NCBI RefSeq assembly: GCF_000281715.2
Contig: NZ_CP124576.1
Location: forward strand, 503,501-567,500
DNA from: Sphingobium sp. AP49
Lineage (GTDB): Bacteria; Pseudomonadota; Alphaproteobacteria; Sphingomonadales; Sphingomonadaceae
Reading direction: 5' to 3'
DNA: 64,000 bases
The position numbers and the translations under genes were made by a program. Positions 26,323-36,254 of the stretch are shown here, in pieces (positions within the stretch are counted from its first letter, which is position 1; each line of letters starts with the position of its first letter). Under the pieces are notes generated by a model, which saw nothing but the letters and a program-made list of their open reading frames with translations, had not been told where the DNA came from and did not search any database.

Positions 26323-27172
26323 CGGCGCGCGACAGGGCTTGTGCCGCCTGCACATAGGCCGGACCACCGCACACCGTCCAGGCCTGCGGCAGGCTGATCC
26401 GCGGGATGCTGCGCAGCGCGGGATGGTGCAGCATTTCGGTGCCCTGGTCGCTGATCCGGTCGGTCGCGCTTTCGACGATCAGATAGTCGGGCCGGGCCGC
26501 GACCATTTCCTCCAGGCTGATCTGCGCGATCGCCGGCTTGCCCAGATCGGCCGCCAGATTGCGCAGCCCTGCGCGCGTCATGAGGTCGTCGACCAGCGTG
26601 CCCGTGCCGGTCATATAGCCGCGCCGCTGATAATAGGCCGCCACCTTGGGCCGGGGTGCGCGGGGCAGGGCGGCGAGGTCCCGGTCCATGCGCGCGATCA
26701 TCGCCTCCCCGCGATCGGCATGGCCGATCGCCTGCGCCACCGTGCGGATCGACGCAACGATGTCGGCATAGCTGTCCGCGCTTTTCAGGTCGACGGCGGG
26801 ATAGTGCTGCGCCTTCAATATCGCGATCGCCGGGTTGCGCCGGGCCGGCATGCCGATCACCAGATCGGGATTGACGGCCAATATCTGCTCGGCCGATCCG
26901 TCCAAAATCGGCAATCCCTTGGTGGCGCCTGCCACGGCTGACATTTGCTGATCGCCGGCATTGTGGGTCAGGCCGGCAATCTGGTTGCGGTCGGCCAGCG
27001 CCACCAGCAACTGATCGGCGCACAGGTTCAGCGAGACGATGCGTTGCGGACGTTTTTCGTCCCTCGGCGCGCCATGCGGTGCGGCTGCCCACAAGCCCGT
27101 TCCGACCAGAACCGTCATACCCAGCGCGATCATCGCCTGGGCGGATCCACGAGAAAAGCATCGTTGCATCAC
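26309..27172 (-). CDS. btuF: Periplasmic vitamin B12-binding protein (BtuF-like)
   Basis: 287 residues with an N-terminal signal sequence (hydrophobic run at about residues 14-30). The mature part is a helical-backbone type III binding protein: RIVSLNLCADQLLVALADRNQIAGLTH, NPDLVIG, and ARPDYLIVES are typical of BtuF/FecB-like ABC binding proteins. Placed between two B12 riboswitch operons and divergent from btuB, a corrinoid ligand is most likely. The permease and ATPase (BtuC, BtuD) are not nearby; a related iron-chelate role is possible. Confidence 0.8.
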   Translation of the reverse strand: MMQRCFSRGSAQAMIALGMTVLVGTGLWAAAPHGAPRDEKRPQRIVSLNLCADQLLVALADRNQIAGLTHNAGDQQMSAVAGATKGLPILDGSAEQILAVNPDLVIGMPARRNPAIAILKAQHYPAVDLKSADSYADIVASIRTVAQAIGHADRGEAMIARMDRDLAALPRAPRPKVAAYYQRRGYMTGTGTLVDDLMTRAGLRNLAADLGKPAIAQISLEEMVAARPDYLIVESATDRISDQGTEMLHHPALRSIPRISLPQAWTVCGGPAYVQAAQALSRAVSAR

Positions 27173-27250
27173 GATCCGTCCTTAGCCGGCATGACCGTTC
27201 AGGCAAGGGTGATTGACGCTTCTGTCGCGCTCCCGTATCGCGCAACTTGC

Positions 27251-27417
27251 GACAGGTTCTCCGGCAACGGGGATGAAAAGGGAATGGGGTTCAAGACCCC
27301 GGCTGCCCCTGCAACTGTGAGCGGAGAGTCCTCGCACCATATGCCATTGGGATCGCAAGATCCTGAGAAGGCGGCGCGAATTGGCGATGACCCGCAAGCC
27401 AGGAGACCTGCCCGTCG
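27251..27417 (+). promoter_or_regulatory. Cobalamin riboswitch (second copy)
   Basis: Same aptamer architecture as the first copy: GGTTCTCCGGCAACGG, AAAAGGGAA (27276-27284), TGCCCCTGCAACTGTGAGCGG around 27304-27323, then the B12 box GCAAGCCAGGAGACCTGCC ending near 27412. It lies upstream of the btuB-type receptor gene on the same strand, about 155 bases before the preferred start. It should shut off receptor and the downstream assembly genes when B12 is plentiful. Confidence 0.95.
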
Positions 27418-27571
27418 CGGTCGTCCTTCGTGCGGACAGGGTGTGTCGGACGAACGGGGGTGAACCCGCGTGACGACAGGTGGACCGCATCGGATGCGGG
27501 GACCATGTCGCGCCCTTTCGGGTATCGATATCGTTCCCATGATGTGGCCCTTTGTCTGCTGGGGTCTCCTC

Positions 27572-29527
27572 GTGTTGAAATATCTGACTTTCTGTTCCTT
27601 CCTTCTCTCCACCACCGCCTTTGCCGAAGACGCGCAGCAGGCCCCGCCGCCCGATGCCGCCGCCGATGCCGGGGCATCCTCGATCCTCGTCACGGCGACC
27701 CGCCTCGCCACGCCGGTGGATCAGGTACCGGCCTCCGTCACCGTGCTCGACAAGGTCGCGATCGACCGCGCGCAGGATATGGGCGTCACCGAATTGCTGC
27801 TGCGCACGCCGGGCGTCAGCATCTCGCGCAATGGCGGCTATGGCACGGCGACCTCGCTGCGCATTCGGGGCGCGGAATCCGACCAGACCGTGGTGGTGAT
27901 CGATGGCGTCAAGCTCAACGACCCGTCCTCGGCCGGCGGCGGCTATAATTTCGCCAATCTGCTGGTCGGCGATGCCTCGCGCATAGAAGTGTTGCGTGGT
28001 CCCCAGTCGACCCTGTGGGGCAGCCAGGCGATCGGCGGTGTCGTCAATGTCGTTACCGCCATGCCCGAAAAGGCGCTGGAAGGCAGTTTCGATATCGAGG
28101 CCGGATCGCGCGACACCGTCAGTGCCCGCGCGGCGTTGGGCGGCAAGGCGGGGCCTGTCAGCTGGCGGATCGGCGGCCAGAGCTTCTCCACCGAGGGCAT
28201 TTCCGCGATCAGCCCGGCCTTTGGCGGCAAGGAGAAGGACGGCTATACCAACCGCAGCGTAACCGGCCGGGTCGAGGTCGCGCTAGCGGACGGGATCAGC
28301 GCCGACCTGCGCGGCTATTATTCCGACGGCCATGTCGATTTCGACGCGACCAGCGCGGACAGCCCGGCCTATGGCACCAATCGCGAATTTGTCGGCTATG
28401 CCGGCCTGAACGTCGCGCTGCTCGACGGCCGGTTCCGCAACCGTTTCGGCTATGGCTATACCGACACCGATCGCGACAATTATGATCCGCGCAACCAGCG
28501 CCGTCAGACCTTCGACGCCGCCGGGCGCAACCAGCGGTTGGAATATCAGGGCAGCTTCGCCATCGCCGACGGCTGGACCGCGCTGTTCGGGGTGGAGAAT
28601 GAGAATAGCCGCTTCCGCAGCGTGTCACCTTCGGCGTCGCTTTCGGTGCCCATTCCCGACCCGGCCCGCGGCAAGGCAGAGATCACCAGCGTCTATGGCC
28701 AGATCAATGCCCAGCCGATTGCCGGCCTGACCCTGACCGGCGGGCTGCGTTACGACGATCATGATCGCTATGGCGGCCGCACCCTCTTTTCGGCCGGCGG
28801 GGTGTGGGCGTTGCCGACCAGGACGGTGCTGCGCGCCAGCTATGGTGAGGGCTTCAAGGCGCCGACCCTCTATCAGCTCTATTCCGAATATGGGAACCAG
28901 GCGCTCGATCCCGAACGCGCCCATGGCTGGGAAGCAGGTGCGGAGCAGCGCTTCTTTGGCGAAACATTGCGGCTGGGCGCGACCTGGTTCGACCGGACCA
29001 CGACCGACCAGATCATCTACAACAGCTGTTCGTCGAGTTCGACCGATCCGCTCTGCTTCACGCCGGGCACCACGACGCGGCGCTTTGGCTATTATCTCAA
29101 TGTGTCGCGCGCGAAGGCGCATGGCATAGAGGCGCAGGCGGCGATCGAGCCGGTCAAGGGGCTGGTGATCGACGGCAATTACAGCTGGACCGTGGCGGAG
29201 GACCGTTCGGACGGCACCGCCAATGACGGCAACTGGCTGCCACGCCGGCCGCGCAACAGCGCCAATGGCTCGATCAGCTATGCCTGGCCCTTCGGCCTCA
29301 CCACCGGGGCGGCAGTTCGCTGGTCGGGGCACAGCTATGACAATGCGGCCAACACCATCCGGCTGGACGATTATACGCTGGTCGACCTGCGCGCCGAATA
29401 TGCGCTGACCCCGGCGCTGCGCCTTTTCACCCGGGTCGAAAATCTCTTCGACGAGGAGTATATGACGGCCTATCGCTACGGCACGCTCGGCCGCAGCATC
29501 TATGCCGGTTTCCGGGGGCGCTTTTGA
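27572..29527 (+). CDS. btuB: TonB-dependent vitamin B12 outer-membrane receptor
   Basis: 651 residues from a GTG at 27572, preferred because GGGG lies about seven bases upstream and it gives a clean signal peptide (LKYLTFCSFLLSTTAFA); ATGs at 27539 and 27542 are in frame but lack a ribosome site. After the signal comes a TonB-box-like ILVTATR, the plug domain (PGVSISRNGGYGTATSLRIRG, IDGVKLNDPS, VLRGPQSTLWGSQAIGGVVN) and the 22-strand barrel, ending in a terminal aromatic residue (RGRF) as outer-membrane proteins do. Located just behind a cobalamin riboswitch, so B12 is the expected ligand. Confidence 0.92.
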   Translation: MLKYLTFCSFLLSTTAFAEDAQQAPPPDAAADAGASSILVTATRLATPVDQVPASVTVLDKVAIDRAQDMGVTELLLRTPGVSISRNGGYGTATSLRIRGAESDQTVVVIDGVKLNDPSSAGGGYNFANLLVGDASRIEVLRGPQSTLWGSQAIGGVVNVVTAMPEKALEGSFDIEAGSRDTVSARAALGGKAGPVSWRIGGQSFSTEGISAISPAFGGKEKDGYTNRSVTGRVEVALADGISADLRGYYSDGHVDFDATSADSPAYGTNREFVGYAGLNVALLDGRFRNRFGYGYTDTDRDNYDPRNQRRQTFDAAGRNQRLEYQGSFAIADGWTALFGVENENSRFRSVSPSASLSVPIPDPARGKAEITSVYGQINAQPIAGLTLTGGLRYDDHDRYGGRTLFSAGGVWALPTRTVLRASYGEGFKAPTLYQLYSEYGNQALDPERAHGWEAGAEQRFFGETLRLGATWFDRTTTDQIIYNSCSSSSTDPLCFTPGTTTRRFGYYLNVSRAKAHGIEAQAAIEPVKGLVIDGNYSWTVAEDRSDGTANDGNWLPRRPRNSANGSISYAWPFGLTTGAAVRWSGHSYDNAANTIRLDDYTLVDLRAEYALTPALRLFTRVENLFDEEYMTAYRYGTLGRSIYAGFRGRF

Positions 29528-29934
29528 TGTTGCGCCCTGTTGAACCCGGCCCGGCCATCGTCGCCTGCAGCACCTGCCGCCATTCGGCCGATGCACGAGA
29601 GGATGGCGAGGGCGTGCGCGGTGGTGCGCGACTGGCACAGGCGCTGCGCAGCGTGCAGGCCTCCGACCCGCGCTATGCCGCCGTCGCGGTGCAGGACATG
29701 CCCTGCCTGTTCGCCTGCCAGGATCATTGCACCGTCCATCTGCGCGCGCCCGGCAAGGTCGGCTATGTCCTGGGGCGCTTCGCCCCGGAGGAAGAGGCGG
29801 CGCGCGCGATCCTTGATTATGCCGTCGCCTATGCCGCCAGCGAGCATGGCCGCGTCGCCTTTCGGGAATGGCCCGAAGGGGTGAAGGGCCATTTCATCAC
29901 CCGTACCCCACCGGAAGGATTTGTCGTCGAATGA
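29527..29934 (+). CDS. DUF1636 cysteine-rich metal-binding protein
   Basis: 135 residues from ATG at 29527, overlapping the btuB stop. Five cysteines form the family pattern: C14 and C17 (ACSTCRH) and C60, C64, C68 (CLFACQDHC), which suggests a metal or iron-sulphur site. No signal or membrane segment. DUF1636 genes are commonly found inside bacterial cobalamin clusters, but the reaction is not established. Its stop overlaps the cobT start by ATGA, so it is an integral part of this operon; a cobalt-handling or redox role is an inference. Confidence 0.85.
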   Translation: MLRPVEPGPAIVACSTCRHSADAREDGEGVRGGARLAQALRSVQASDPRYAAVAVQDMPCLFACQDHCTVHLRAPGKVGYVLGRFAPEEEAARAILDYAVAYAASEHGRVAFREWPEGVKGHFITRTPPEGFVVE

Positions 29935-30944
29935 CCTTCGCCTCGATCGCCGATTTTGAAACGGCCCTTGCCAGCCTGCCTCCAGCCGAGGCGCTGGCCA
30001 GCGCGGCTGCACGGGCGCGGCAGGCGAACTTGACCAAGCCGCTCGGTGCGCTCGGCCGGCTGGAGGATATCGCCGTCTTCATGGCAAGCTGGCAGGGGCG
30101 CTGCATGCCCCGGCTGGAACGGGGGCGAGCGGCGATCTTTGCCGGCAATCATGGTTTCACCATCCATGGCGTCAGCGCCTATCCCGCCGCCGTGACCGCG
30201 CAGATGGTGGCCAATTTCGCGGCCGGCGGTGCGGCGATCAATGCGTTGTCCCAGGTCGCGGGCCTGGAACTGGTCGTGCGGCCGATCGATCTTGACAGCC
30301 CGACGGCCGATTTCACCGCCGCCCCGGCGATGACCGAGGCGGAATGCCTCGCCGCGCTGTCGATCGGCGCGGAGGCGGCCGAGGAGGATCTGGACCTGCT
30401 GGTTGTTGGCGAAATGGGAATCGGCAATTCGACCGCCGCTGCGGCGCTGAGCGCACGCTGTTTCGGCGGCGATGTGCGCGACTGGGTGGGGCCGGGCACC
30501 GGTGTGGATGGCGCGGGGGTCGCTCGCAAGATCGCGACGATCGAGCGGGCGATCGCCTTTCATGCTGATGCGCCCGAGGGGGCTTTTGAAGTGCTGCGCC
30601 GGCTGGGCGGGCGCGAGCTGGCGGCGATTGCCGGCGCGGTGCTGCGCGCGCGCCAGCTCGGCGTGCCAGTGCTGCTCGACGGGTTCATCAGCTGTGCGGC
30701 GATAGCGCCCCTGGCGGCGCAAAGGCCGGGCATCGCGGATCATTGCCTGGCCGGCCATTGCTCGACCGAACCGGGGCATGCGTTGCTGCTCGATCGGCTG
30801 GGGCTCGACCCGTTGCTGCGCCTAGACATGCGATTGGGCGAAGGGAGCGGCGCGGCCGTCGCGGCCAATATCGTCCGCGCGGCGGTGGCGGCGCATGCCG
30901 GCATGGCGACCTTTGCCGAAGCGGCGGTGTCCACCGCGACATGA
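29931..30944 (+). CDS. cobT: Nicotinate-nucleotide-dimethylbenzimidazole phosphoribosyltransferase
   Basis: 337 residues from ATG at 29931. Family signatures are clear: LTKPLGALGRLEDIAVFMA, FAGNHGFTIHGVSAYPAAVTAQMV, GEMGIGNSTAAAAL, WVGPGTGVDG, and the catalytic glutamate region LGEGSGAA. It activates dimethylbenzimidazole (made by BluB) to alpha-ribazole phosphate. This CobT is the phosphoribosyltransferase, not the chelatase subunit of the same name. ATGA overlaps join it to DUF1636 and cobC. Confidence 0.96.
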   Translation: MTFASIADFETALASLPPAEALASAAARARQANLTKPLGALGRLEDIAVFMASWQGRCMPRLERGRAAIFAGNHGFTIHGVSAYPAAVTAQMVANFAAGGAAINALSQVAGLELVVRPIDLDSPTADFTAAPAMTEAECLAALSIGAEAAEEDLDLLVVGEMGIGNSTAAAALSARCFGGDVRDWVGPGTGVDGAGVARKIATIERAIAFHADAPEGAFEVLRRLGGRELAAIAGAVLRARQLGVPVLLDGFISCAAIAPLAAQRPGIADHCLAGHCSTEPGHALLLDRLGLDPLLRLDMRLGEGSGAAVAANIVRAAVAAHAGMATFAEAAVSTAT

Positions 30945-31510
30945 TGGGCATGCCGCTCCATCTGCTGCGGCATGGCGCACCCGAAACGCCCGGCCTGTTG
31001 CTGGGGCGGACCGACAGCGCGCCGACCCGGGCGGGTATCGACGCCTGTCTGGCGCAGGTGGTGGGACTGGAGTTCGAGATGATCGTGACGTCCGACCTGC
31101 AGCGGGCGCGCCAGGCGGCGACCGCGATCGGGCAGCGGGCCGGGCTGCCGGTATGGGTCGATCCGCGTTGGCGCGAGCTGGACTTCGGCATCTGGGACGG
31201 CCTGGCCCCGGCCGATGTCGATGCCGAAGCGCTGGCGCGTTTCTGGCAGGATCCGGACGGTTTTGCGCCGCCGGGCAGCGAGGGCTGGACGGCGCTGCTG
31301 GGGCGGATTGCCGATGCTGTCGAGGATCTGCCGCGCGTGCCCACTTTGGTGCTGACCCATGGCGGGGCGATGCGGGCGGCGCTGGCGCATCTGTGCGGGT
31401 TCAGCGTGCAGCAGAGCTGGAGCTTCGGCTTGCCCTATGCCGCGCTGCTGTCGCTGGAGCGCTGGACCGGGGAACCGTCATTTGCCCGCATCACCGGGCT
31501 GCGCCCATGA
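30941..31510 (+). CDS. cobC: Alpha-ribazole phosphatase (histidine phosphatase family)
   Basis: 189 residues from ATG at 30941 (ATGs at 30944 and 30950 are alternatives). The phosphohistidine motif LLRHGAPE puts the catalytic His at residue 11, followed by SDLQRARQAA, RELDFGIWDG and the second His in LTHGGAMRAA. It would dephosphorylate alpha-ribazole phosphate or the final cobalamin phosphate. The general phosphatase fold is certain; the B12 role rests on the operon position between cobT and cobS. Confidence 0.9.
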   Translation: MMGMPLHLLRHGAPETPGLLLGRTDSAPTRAGIDACLAQVVGLEFEMIVTSDLQRARQAATAIGQRAGLPVWVDPRWRELDFGIWDGLAPADVDAEALARFWQDPDGFAPPGSEGWTALLGRIADAVEDLPRVPTLVLTHGGAMRAALAHLCGFSVQQSWSFGLPYAALLSLERWTGEPSFARITGLRP

Positions 31511-32226
31511 AGGGACTGATCCTTGCCATCCAGTTCCTCACCCGCCTGCCGATGCCAAAAGTGACAGCGAACGAGACAGAGTTCGCACGGTCCATCCGGT
31601 GGTTTCCGGTCGTCGGCGCCATGGTCGGTCTATGTGTCATGTTCGCTGTCAATCTTGGCGTGCGCATCGATCCTTGGATCGGGGCGCTCGCCGGGCTGCT
31701 CTGCTGGGTCGGCGTGACCGGGGCGCTGCATCTCGACGGACTGGGTGACATCGCCGATGCCTGCGGCGCTGTGCATAAAGGGCGGGAGCGGTTGTTGGCG
31801 GTACTCGCCGACCCGCATGTCGGCAGTTTCGCTGTGGTGGCGATCGGCCTGCAACTGATCGCCAAGCTGCTGCTACTCCATGCGCTGGTCGAGCGGGGCA
31901 TGATGTTGCCGCTGCTGCTCATGCCCTTTGCCGCGCGGATCGGGCCGCTGCTGTGGGCGCGGATGCTGCCGGCACTGCATGCCGGGCTGGGCGCGCGCTT
32001 TGCCGATGCCGCCAAAACTATCCACATCGCCCTGTGGATAAGTCTGTTGATAATCGCGGCCTGGTGGTTGCCGGCCCTGCTCGCAGCGCCGCTGTTGATG
32101 CTGGTCTGGGGATTGTGGCTGAAGCGCAGGCTGGGCGGCATTTCCGGCGATGGCCATGGGGCAGGCATCGAACTGGTTGAAAGCGGCCTGCTTTTCGTCG
32201 CCCTGATCGCCGGTGGCACGGCATGA
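31507..32226 (+). CDS. cobS: Cobalamin synthase (adenosylcobinamide-GDP ribazoletransferase)
   Basis: 239 residues from ATG at 31507, overlapping cobC by ATGA. Integral membrane protein with about six hydrophobic segments. The signatures LAIQFLTRLP at the start, GALHLDGLGDIADA (metal/substrate site near residue 75-88) and GISGDGHGAGIELVE near the end identify CobS. It joins alpha-ribazole to adenosyl-GDP-cobinamide in the inner membrane to complete the coenzyme. Confidence 0.95.
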   Translation: MKGLILAIQFLTRLPMPKVTANETEFARSIRWFPVVGAMVGLCVMFAVNLGVRIDPWIGALAGLLCWVGVTGALHLDGLGDIADACGAVHKGRERLLAVLADPHVGSFAVVAIGLQLIAKLLLLHALVERGMMLPLLLMPFAARIGPLLWARMLPALHAGLGARFADAAKTIHIALWISLLIIAAWWLPALLAAPLLMLVWGLWLKRRLGGISGDGHGAGIELVESGLLFVALIAGGTA

Positions 32227-33206
32227 CGATGCGCTGGACCTGGCATGGCGGCGGCGTCGCGGCGGCGCGCGCGCATTTTGGCGGTGCACCGGAAAGCTGG
32301 CTCGACTTATCCACAGGCATCAACCCTCATGCCTGGCCGGGGGCAAGCGAGCAGGCGATCGACTGGCGCGCCTTGCCCGACGAGCAAGGGCTGCGCGCGC
32401 TCGAACAGGCGGCGGCCGACCATTTCGGCGTCGCTGCCGATCATGTCTGCGCGCTGCCGGGGACGGAGGTGGGCCTGCGCCTCGTCGGCACATTGCTCGA
32501 CGGTTCGGTCCGCCATGCCAGCCCCGCCTATCGCACCCATGGCGCGATGGTGCAGGGCGCGGCGCCGGTCGATCTTGACCATCTGGGCGACGCGGACGGG
32601 CAGACGCTGATCCTTGCCAATCCGAATAACCCCGACGGGCGTCTTCATGGCCTGGCCGATCTTGTGGCCCTGCTCGACCGGCGCGGGCCGGACGGCTGGC
32701 TGGTGGTGGACGAGGCCTTTGCCGATTGTCACCCGGCTAGCAGCCTGGGGCCGTTCATTGCCGATGATCGCCGGCTGATGCTGCTGCGCTCCTTCGGCAA
32801 GTTTTTCGGGCTTGCCGGCCTGCGCCTGGGCTTTCTGGTGGCGCCGCGTGCGGTCATTGCGCGGGTGCGGGACCGGCTCGGCGCCTGGCCGGTGTCGGCG
32901 GCTGCCATTGCCATCGGCACGGCCGCCTATCGTGATAGTGGCTGGATAGGGGCGATGCGCGACCAACTCGGCCACGAGGCGCAGGCGCTCGATGCGCTGC
33001 TGATGCGCTGCAGCCATCAGCCCATGGGCCAAAGCCCGCTCTTCCGCCTGATCGACACGCCCGATGCCATGGCCCTGTTCGAGCGGTTGGCGGGGCAGGC
33101 GATCCTGACCCGGCCGTTCGAGGCCCAGCCGCGCTGGCTACGCATCGGTCTGCCATCGGATGCGGCGGGCCTTTCTCGGCTGGAACAGGCGCTGCGCCAT
33201 GGCTGA
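32223..33206 (+). CDS. cobD: L-threonine-O-3-phosphate decarboxylase (CobD/CobC type)
   Basis: 327 residues from ATG at 32223. PLP-dependent fold-type I aminotransferase family: DLSTGINPHAWP, NPNNPDGR, VVDEAFAD and the PLP lysine K193 in RSFGKFFGLAGLRLG. It makes (R)-1-amino-2-propanol O-phosphate, the linker of the nucleotide loop. At about 330 residues it matches the alphaproteobacterial CobC-type enzyme. Its ATG overlaps the cobS stop, and it overlaps cbiB by eight bases. Confidence 0.93.
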   Translation: MTMRWTWHGGGVAAARAHFGGAPESWLDLSTGINPHAWPGASEQAIDWRALPDEQGLRALEQAAADHFGVAADHVCALPGTEVGLRLVGTLLDGSVRHASPAYRTHGAMVQGAAPVDLDHLGDADGQTLILANPNNPDGRLHGLADLVALLDRRGPDGWLVVDEAFADCHPASSLGPFIADDRRLMLLRSFGKFFGLAGLRLGFLVAPRAVIARVRDRLGAWPVSAAAIAIGTAAYRDSGWIGAMRDQLGHEAQALDALLMRCSHQPMGQSPLFRLIDTPDAMALFERLAGQAILTRPFEAQPRWLRIGLPSDAAGLSRLEQALRHG

Positions 33207-34152
33207 TCCTGTTGCGTTGCTGGCGCTCGCGCTGGATGCGGTGGTCGGCTGGCCGGCGGCGCTCTATCGCCGGGTTGGTCATCCTGTCGGCGGCTTTGCG
33301 CGGCTCATCGATCATTGTGCTGCGCGCTGGAATGATCCGGCGCATAGCGCTCTCGCCCGGAAAATGGGCGGAATAGCGACGGTATTGGTCCTGCTGCTGG
33401 TGTCAGGCGGTGACGGATGGCTGGTCCAGCATCTGCTGCGCCTATGGTTGCCGGAGCCCTGGAGCTGGATACTGATCGGCCTGCTGGCCTATCCGGCGTT
33501 GGCGCTGCGCAGCCTGTACAGCCATGTCCATGCGGTCCATCGCGCGCTGGCGGCTGATGATCTGCCGGCCGCGCGGCAGGCGGTCGGCATGATCGTCGGG
33601 CGCGACACCGCCAGCCTGGATGCGGGCGGCGTGACTCGCGCCGCGATCGAGAGCCTGGCGGAAAGCTTCTGCGACGGTGTCGTCGCCCCCTTCTTCTGGC
33701 TGCTCTTGTTCGGCCTGCCGGGTGTGTGGGCCTATAAGGCGGTCAACACCGCCGACAGCATGATCGGCCATCGCGAGGCGCCCTGGGGGCCGTTCGGCTG
33801 GGCGGCGGCACGGGCTGACGACCTGATGAACCTAATTCCCGCCCGGCTGGCCGGCTGCCTGCTCTGTCTGGCCGGGGGTGGCGGCTGGCGGGTGATGTGG
33901 CGCGACGCGCGCAACCATGCCTCGCCCAATGCCGGCTGGCCCGAAGCGGCGATGGCGGGCGCGCTCGACCTGCGGCTGGCCGGACCGATCCGCTATGATG
34001 GTGTAGCGCATGACAAGCCCTGGATCGGCAGCGGGCGGATCGATGCCGATCCGCTCGACCTGCGTTGGGCGCTGGCCATTTATGGCCAGGCCTGTTTGCT
34101 GCTCTGGCTGGTGGCGGGGCTGCAGGCGCTGTTTGCGGGAGACATGATATGA
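33199..34152 (+). CDS. cbiB: Adenosylcobinamide-phosphate synthase
   Basis: 317 residues from ATG at 33199. Multi-pass membrane protein; signatures LALALDAVVGWPAALYRRVGHPV, GRDTASLDAGGVTRAAIESLAESFCDGVVAPFFW, YKAVNTADSMIGHR and AARADDLMNLIPARL. CbiB (CobD of the aerobic naming) attaches the aminopropanol linker made by the preceding gene product to adenosylcobyric acid. Consecutive placement of the two genes fits sequential steps. Confidence 0.95.
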   Translation: MADPVALLALALDAVVGWPAALYRRVGHPVGGFARLIDHCAARWNDPAHSALARKMGGIATVLVLLLVSGGDGWLVQHLLRLWLPEPWSWILIGLLAYPALALRSLYSHVHAVHRALAADDLPAARQAVGMIVGRDTASLDAGGVTRAAIESLAESFCDGVVAPFFWLLLFGLPGVWAYKAVNTADSMIGHREAPWGPFGWAAARADDLMNLIPARLAGCLLCLAGGGGWRVMWRDARNHASPNAGWPEAAMAGALDLRLAGPIRYDGVAHDKPWIGSGRIDADPLDLRWALAIYGQACLLLWLVAGLQALFAGDMI

Positions 34153-34655
34153 CAAGCAGCCTGCTGGTGCTGGGCGGCGCGCGATCGGGCAAGAGCCGCC
34201 ACGCCCAGGCGGCGGCCGAAGCGGTGCCCGGCGCACGCCGCTTCATCGCCACCGCCGAGATTTGGGACGCGGAAATGGCCGACCGGATCGCCCGGCACCG
34301 GGCCGATCGCGGGCCGGAATGGGAGGTGGTGGAGGCGCCGATCGACCTGCCGGGCGCGATCGCGGCGGCGCGGAGCAAGACGGTGCTGGTCGATTGCCTG
34401 ACCTTGTGGGCCAGCAACCTGCTGCTGGCGGAGAAGGATGGGGAGGCGGCGGCCGATGCGCTTTGCGCCGCGATCCTGGACCATGACGGGGCGATCATCC
34501 TGGTCGCCAACGAGGTCGGGCTGGGCATCGTGCCCGACAATGCGCTGGCGCGGCGCTTTCGCGATCTGGCGGGCACCTTGAACCAGCGGGTCGCGGCGGC
34601 GGTCGATGAAGTCGTCTTCGTCGCGGCGGGCCTGCCGCTGACGCTCAAGGGGTGA
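34149..34655 (+). CDS. cobU: Bifunctional adenosylcobinamide kinase / guanylyltransferase
   Basis: 168 residues from ATG at 34149, overlapping cbiB by ATGA. P-loop LVLGGARSGKSRHA lies at residues 6-19; further marks are FIATAEIWDAEMADRIARHRADR with the GMP-accepting His, VDCLTLWASNLL, and VANEVGLGIVPDN. CobU (CobP) phosphorylates adenosylcobinamide and then transfers GMP, preparing the substrate of CobS. It is the last gene of the btuB-to-cobU chain. Confidence 0.95.
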   Translation: MTSSLLVLGGARSGKSRHAQAAAEAVPGARRFIATAEIWDAEMADRIARHRADRGPEWEVVEAPIDLPGAIAAARSKTVLVDCLTLWASNLLLAEKDGEAAADALCAAILDHDGAIILVANEVGLGIVPDNALARRFRDLAGTLNQRVAAAVDEVVFVAAGLPLTLKG

Positions 34656-34683
34656 AGGGGCGGCGCACCGCCCCTTCGTTCAC

Positions 34684-35519
<836 letters not shown>

Positions 35520-35523
<4 letters not shown>

Positions 35524-36191
35524 GGTCTTTCCCCAAAAATATCCGCCAGGAACGGCGTCAGATGGTCGGTTTCAAAATCGATGAAATCGGGATGATGGTC
35601 GTGATTGCCTGCTTCCGAGCCGTTATTGACCCAGATGGTGGTCATGCCGATCGCCTTGGCGGGCTTGAGATTGCGGGCCATGTCCTCGAAAAAGGCGGCG
35701 CGGGTCGGGTCGACGGCGTGGACGCTGCACAGTTCCGCGTAGCCCGACGGATCGGGCTTGGGCACATAGCGACAGGCATGGATGTCGTGGATGAGCTCGA
35801 ACGCGCCGGCTAGGCCTAGCCTGTCGAGCACGCGGCCGGCATAGGTCGCATCGCCATTGGTGAAGATCAGCCGGCGGCCGGGCAGGGCGGCGATATGGGC
35901 GTTGAGGGCGGGATCGACCGTCAGCCGCTCCATCGAAATGTCATGGACATAGTCGAGAAATGCGCGCGGTTCGATGTCATGATGGTGCATCAGCCCCGAC
36001 AGGGTCGTGCCATGCTCCATGAAATAGCGTTTCTGGACGATCCGCGCCTCGGCCGGATCACAGCCCAGCAGGCCCTGGATAAATTCGCCCATCTTCACGT
36101 CGATCAGCGCGAACAGGTCCGCCTTCGCCGGATAGAGCGTATTGTCCAGATCGAAGATCCAGGTGTCGACATGGGCCAGGTCCGCGCGCAT
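35520..36191 (-). CDS. HAD-type pyrimidine 5'-nucleotidase
   Basis: 223 residues. HAD motif [11 protein letters not shown] (residues 13-22), motif II TNGD near residue 111, motif III Lys in VPKPDPSGY and motif IV EDMARNL. The subfamily with DNTLYP and an all-helical cap includes yeast SDT1/PHM8-like nucleotidases that hydrolyse UMP or CMP. In alphaproteobacteria the gene often sits next to dapD. Its substrate here is assigned only by family. Confidence 0.85.
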
Positions 36192-36197
36192 GGCCGC

Positions 36198-36224
36198 GCC
36201 CTAATCCCCGCCGGGGATTAGGGC
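36198..36224. terminator. Perfect palindrome between HAD gene and LOG gene
   Basis: A 12-bp perfect stem (GCCCTAATCCCC / GGGGATTAGGGC) with a three-base loop. It follows the LOG-family gene on the minus strand and lies just before the HAD start. There is no T tract, so it may be a weak terminator, an attenuating structure or a protein site. Confidence 0.55.
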
Positions 36225-36254
36225 AAGGGCGCAAAGGCCCACGGACCGGCCGCA

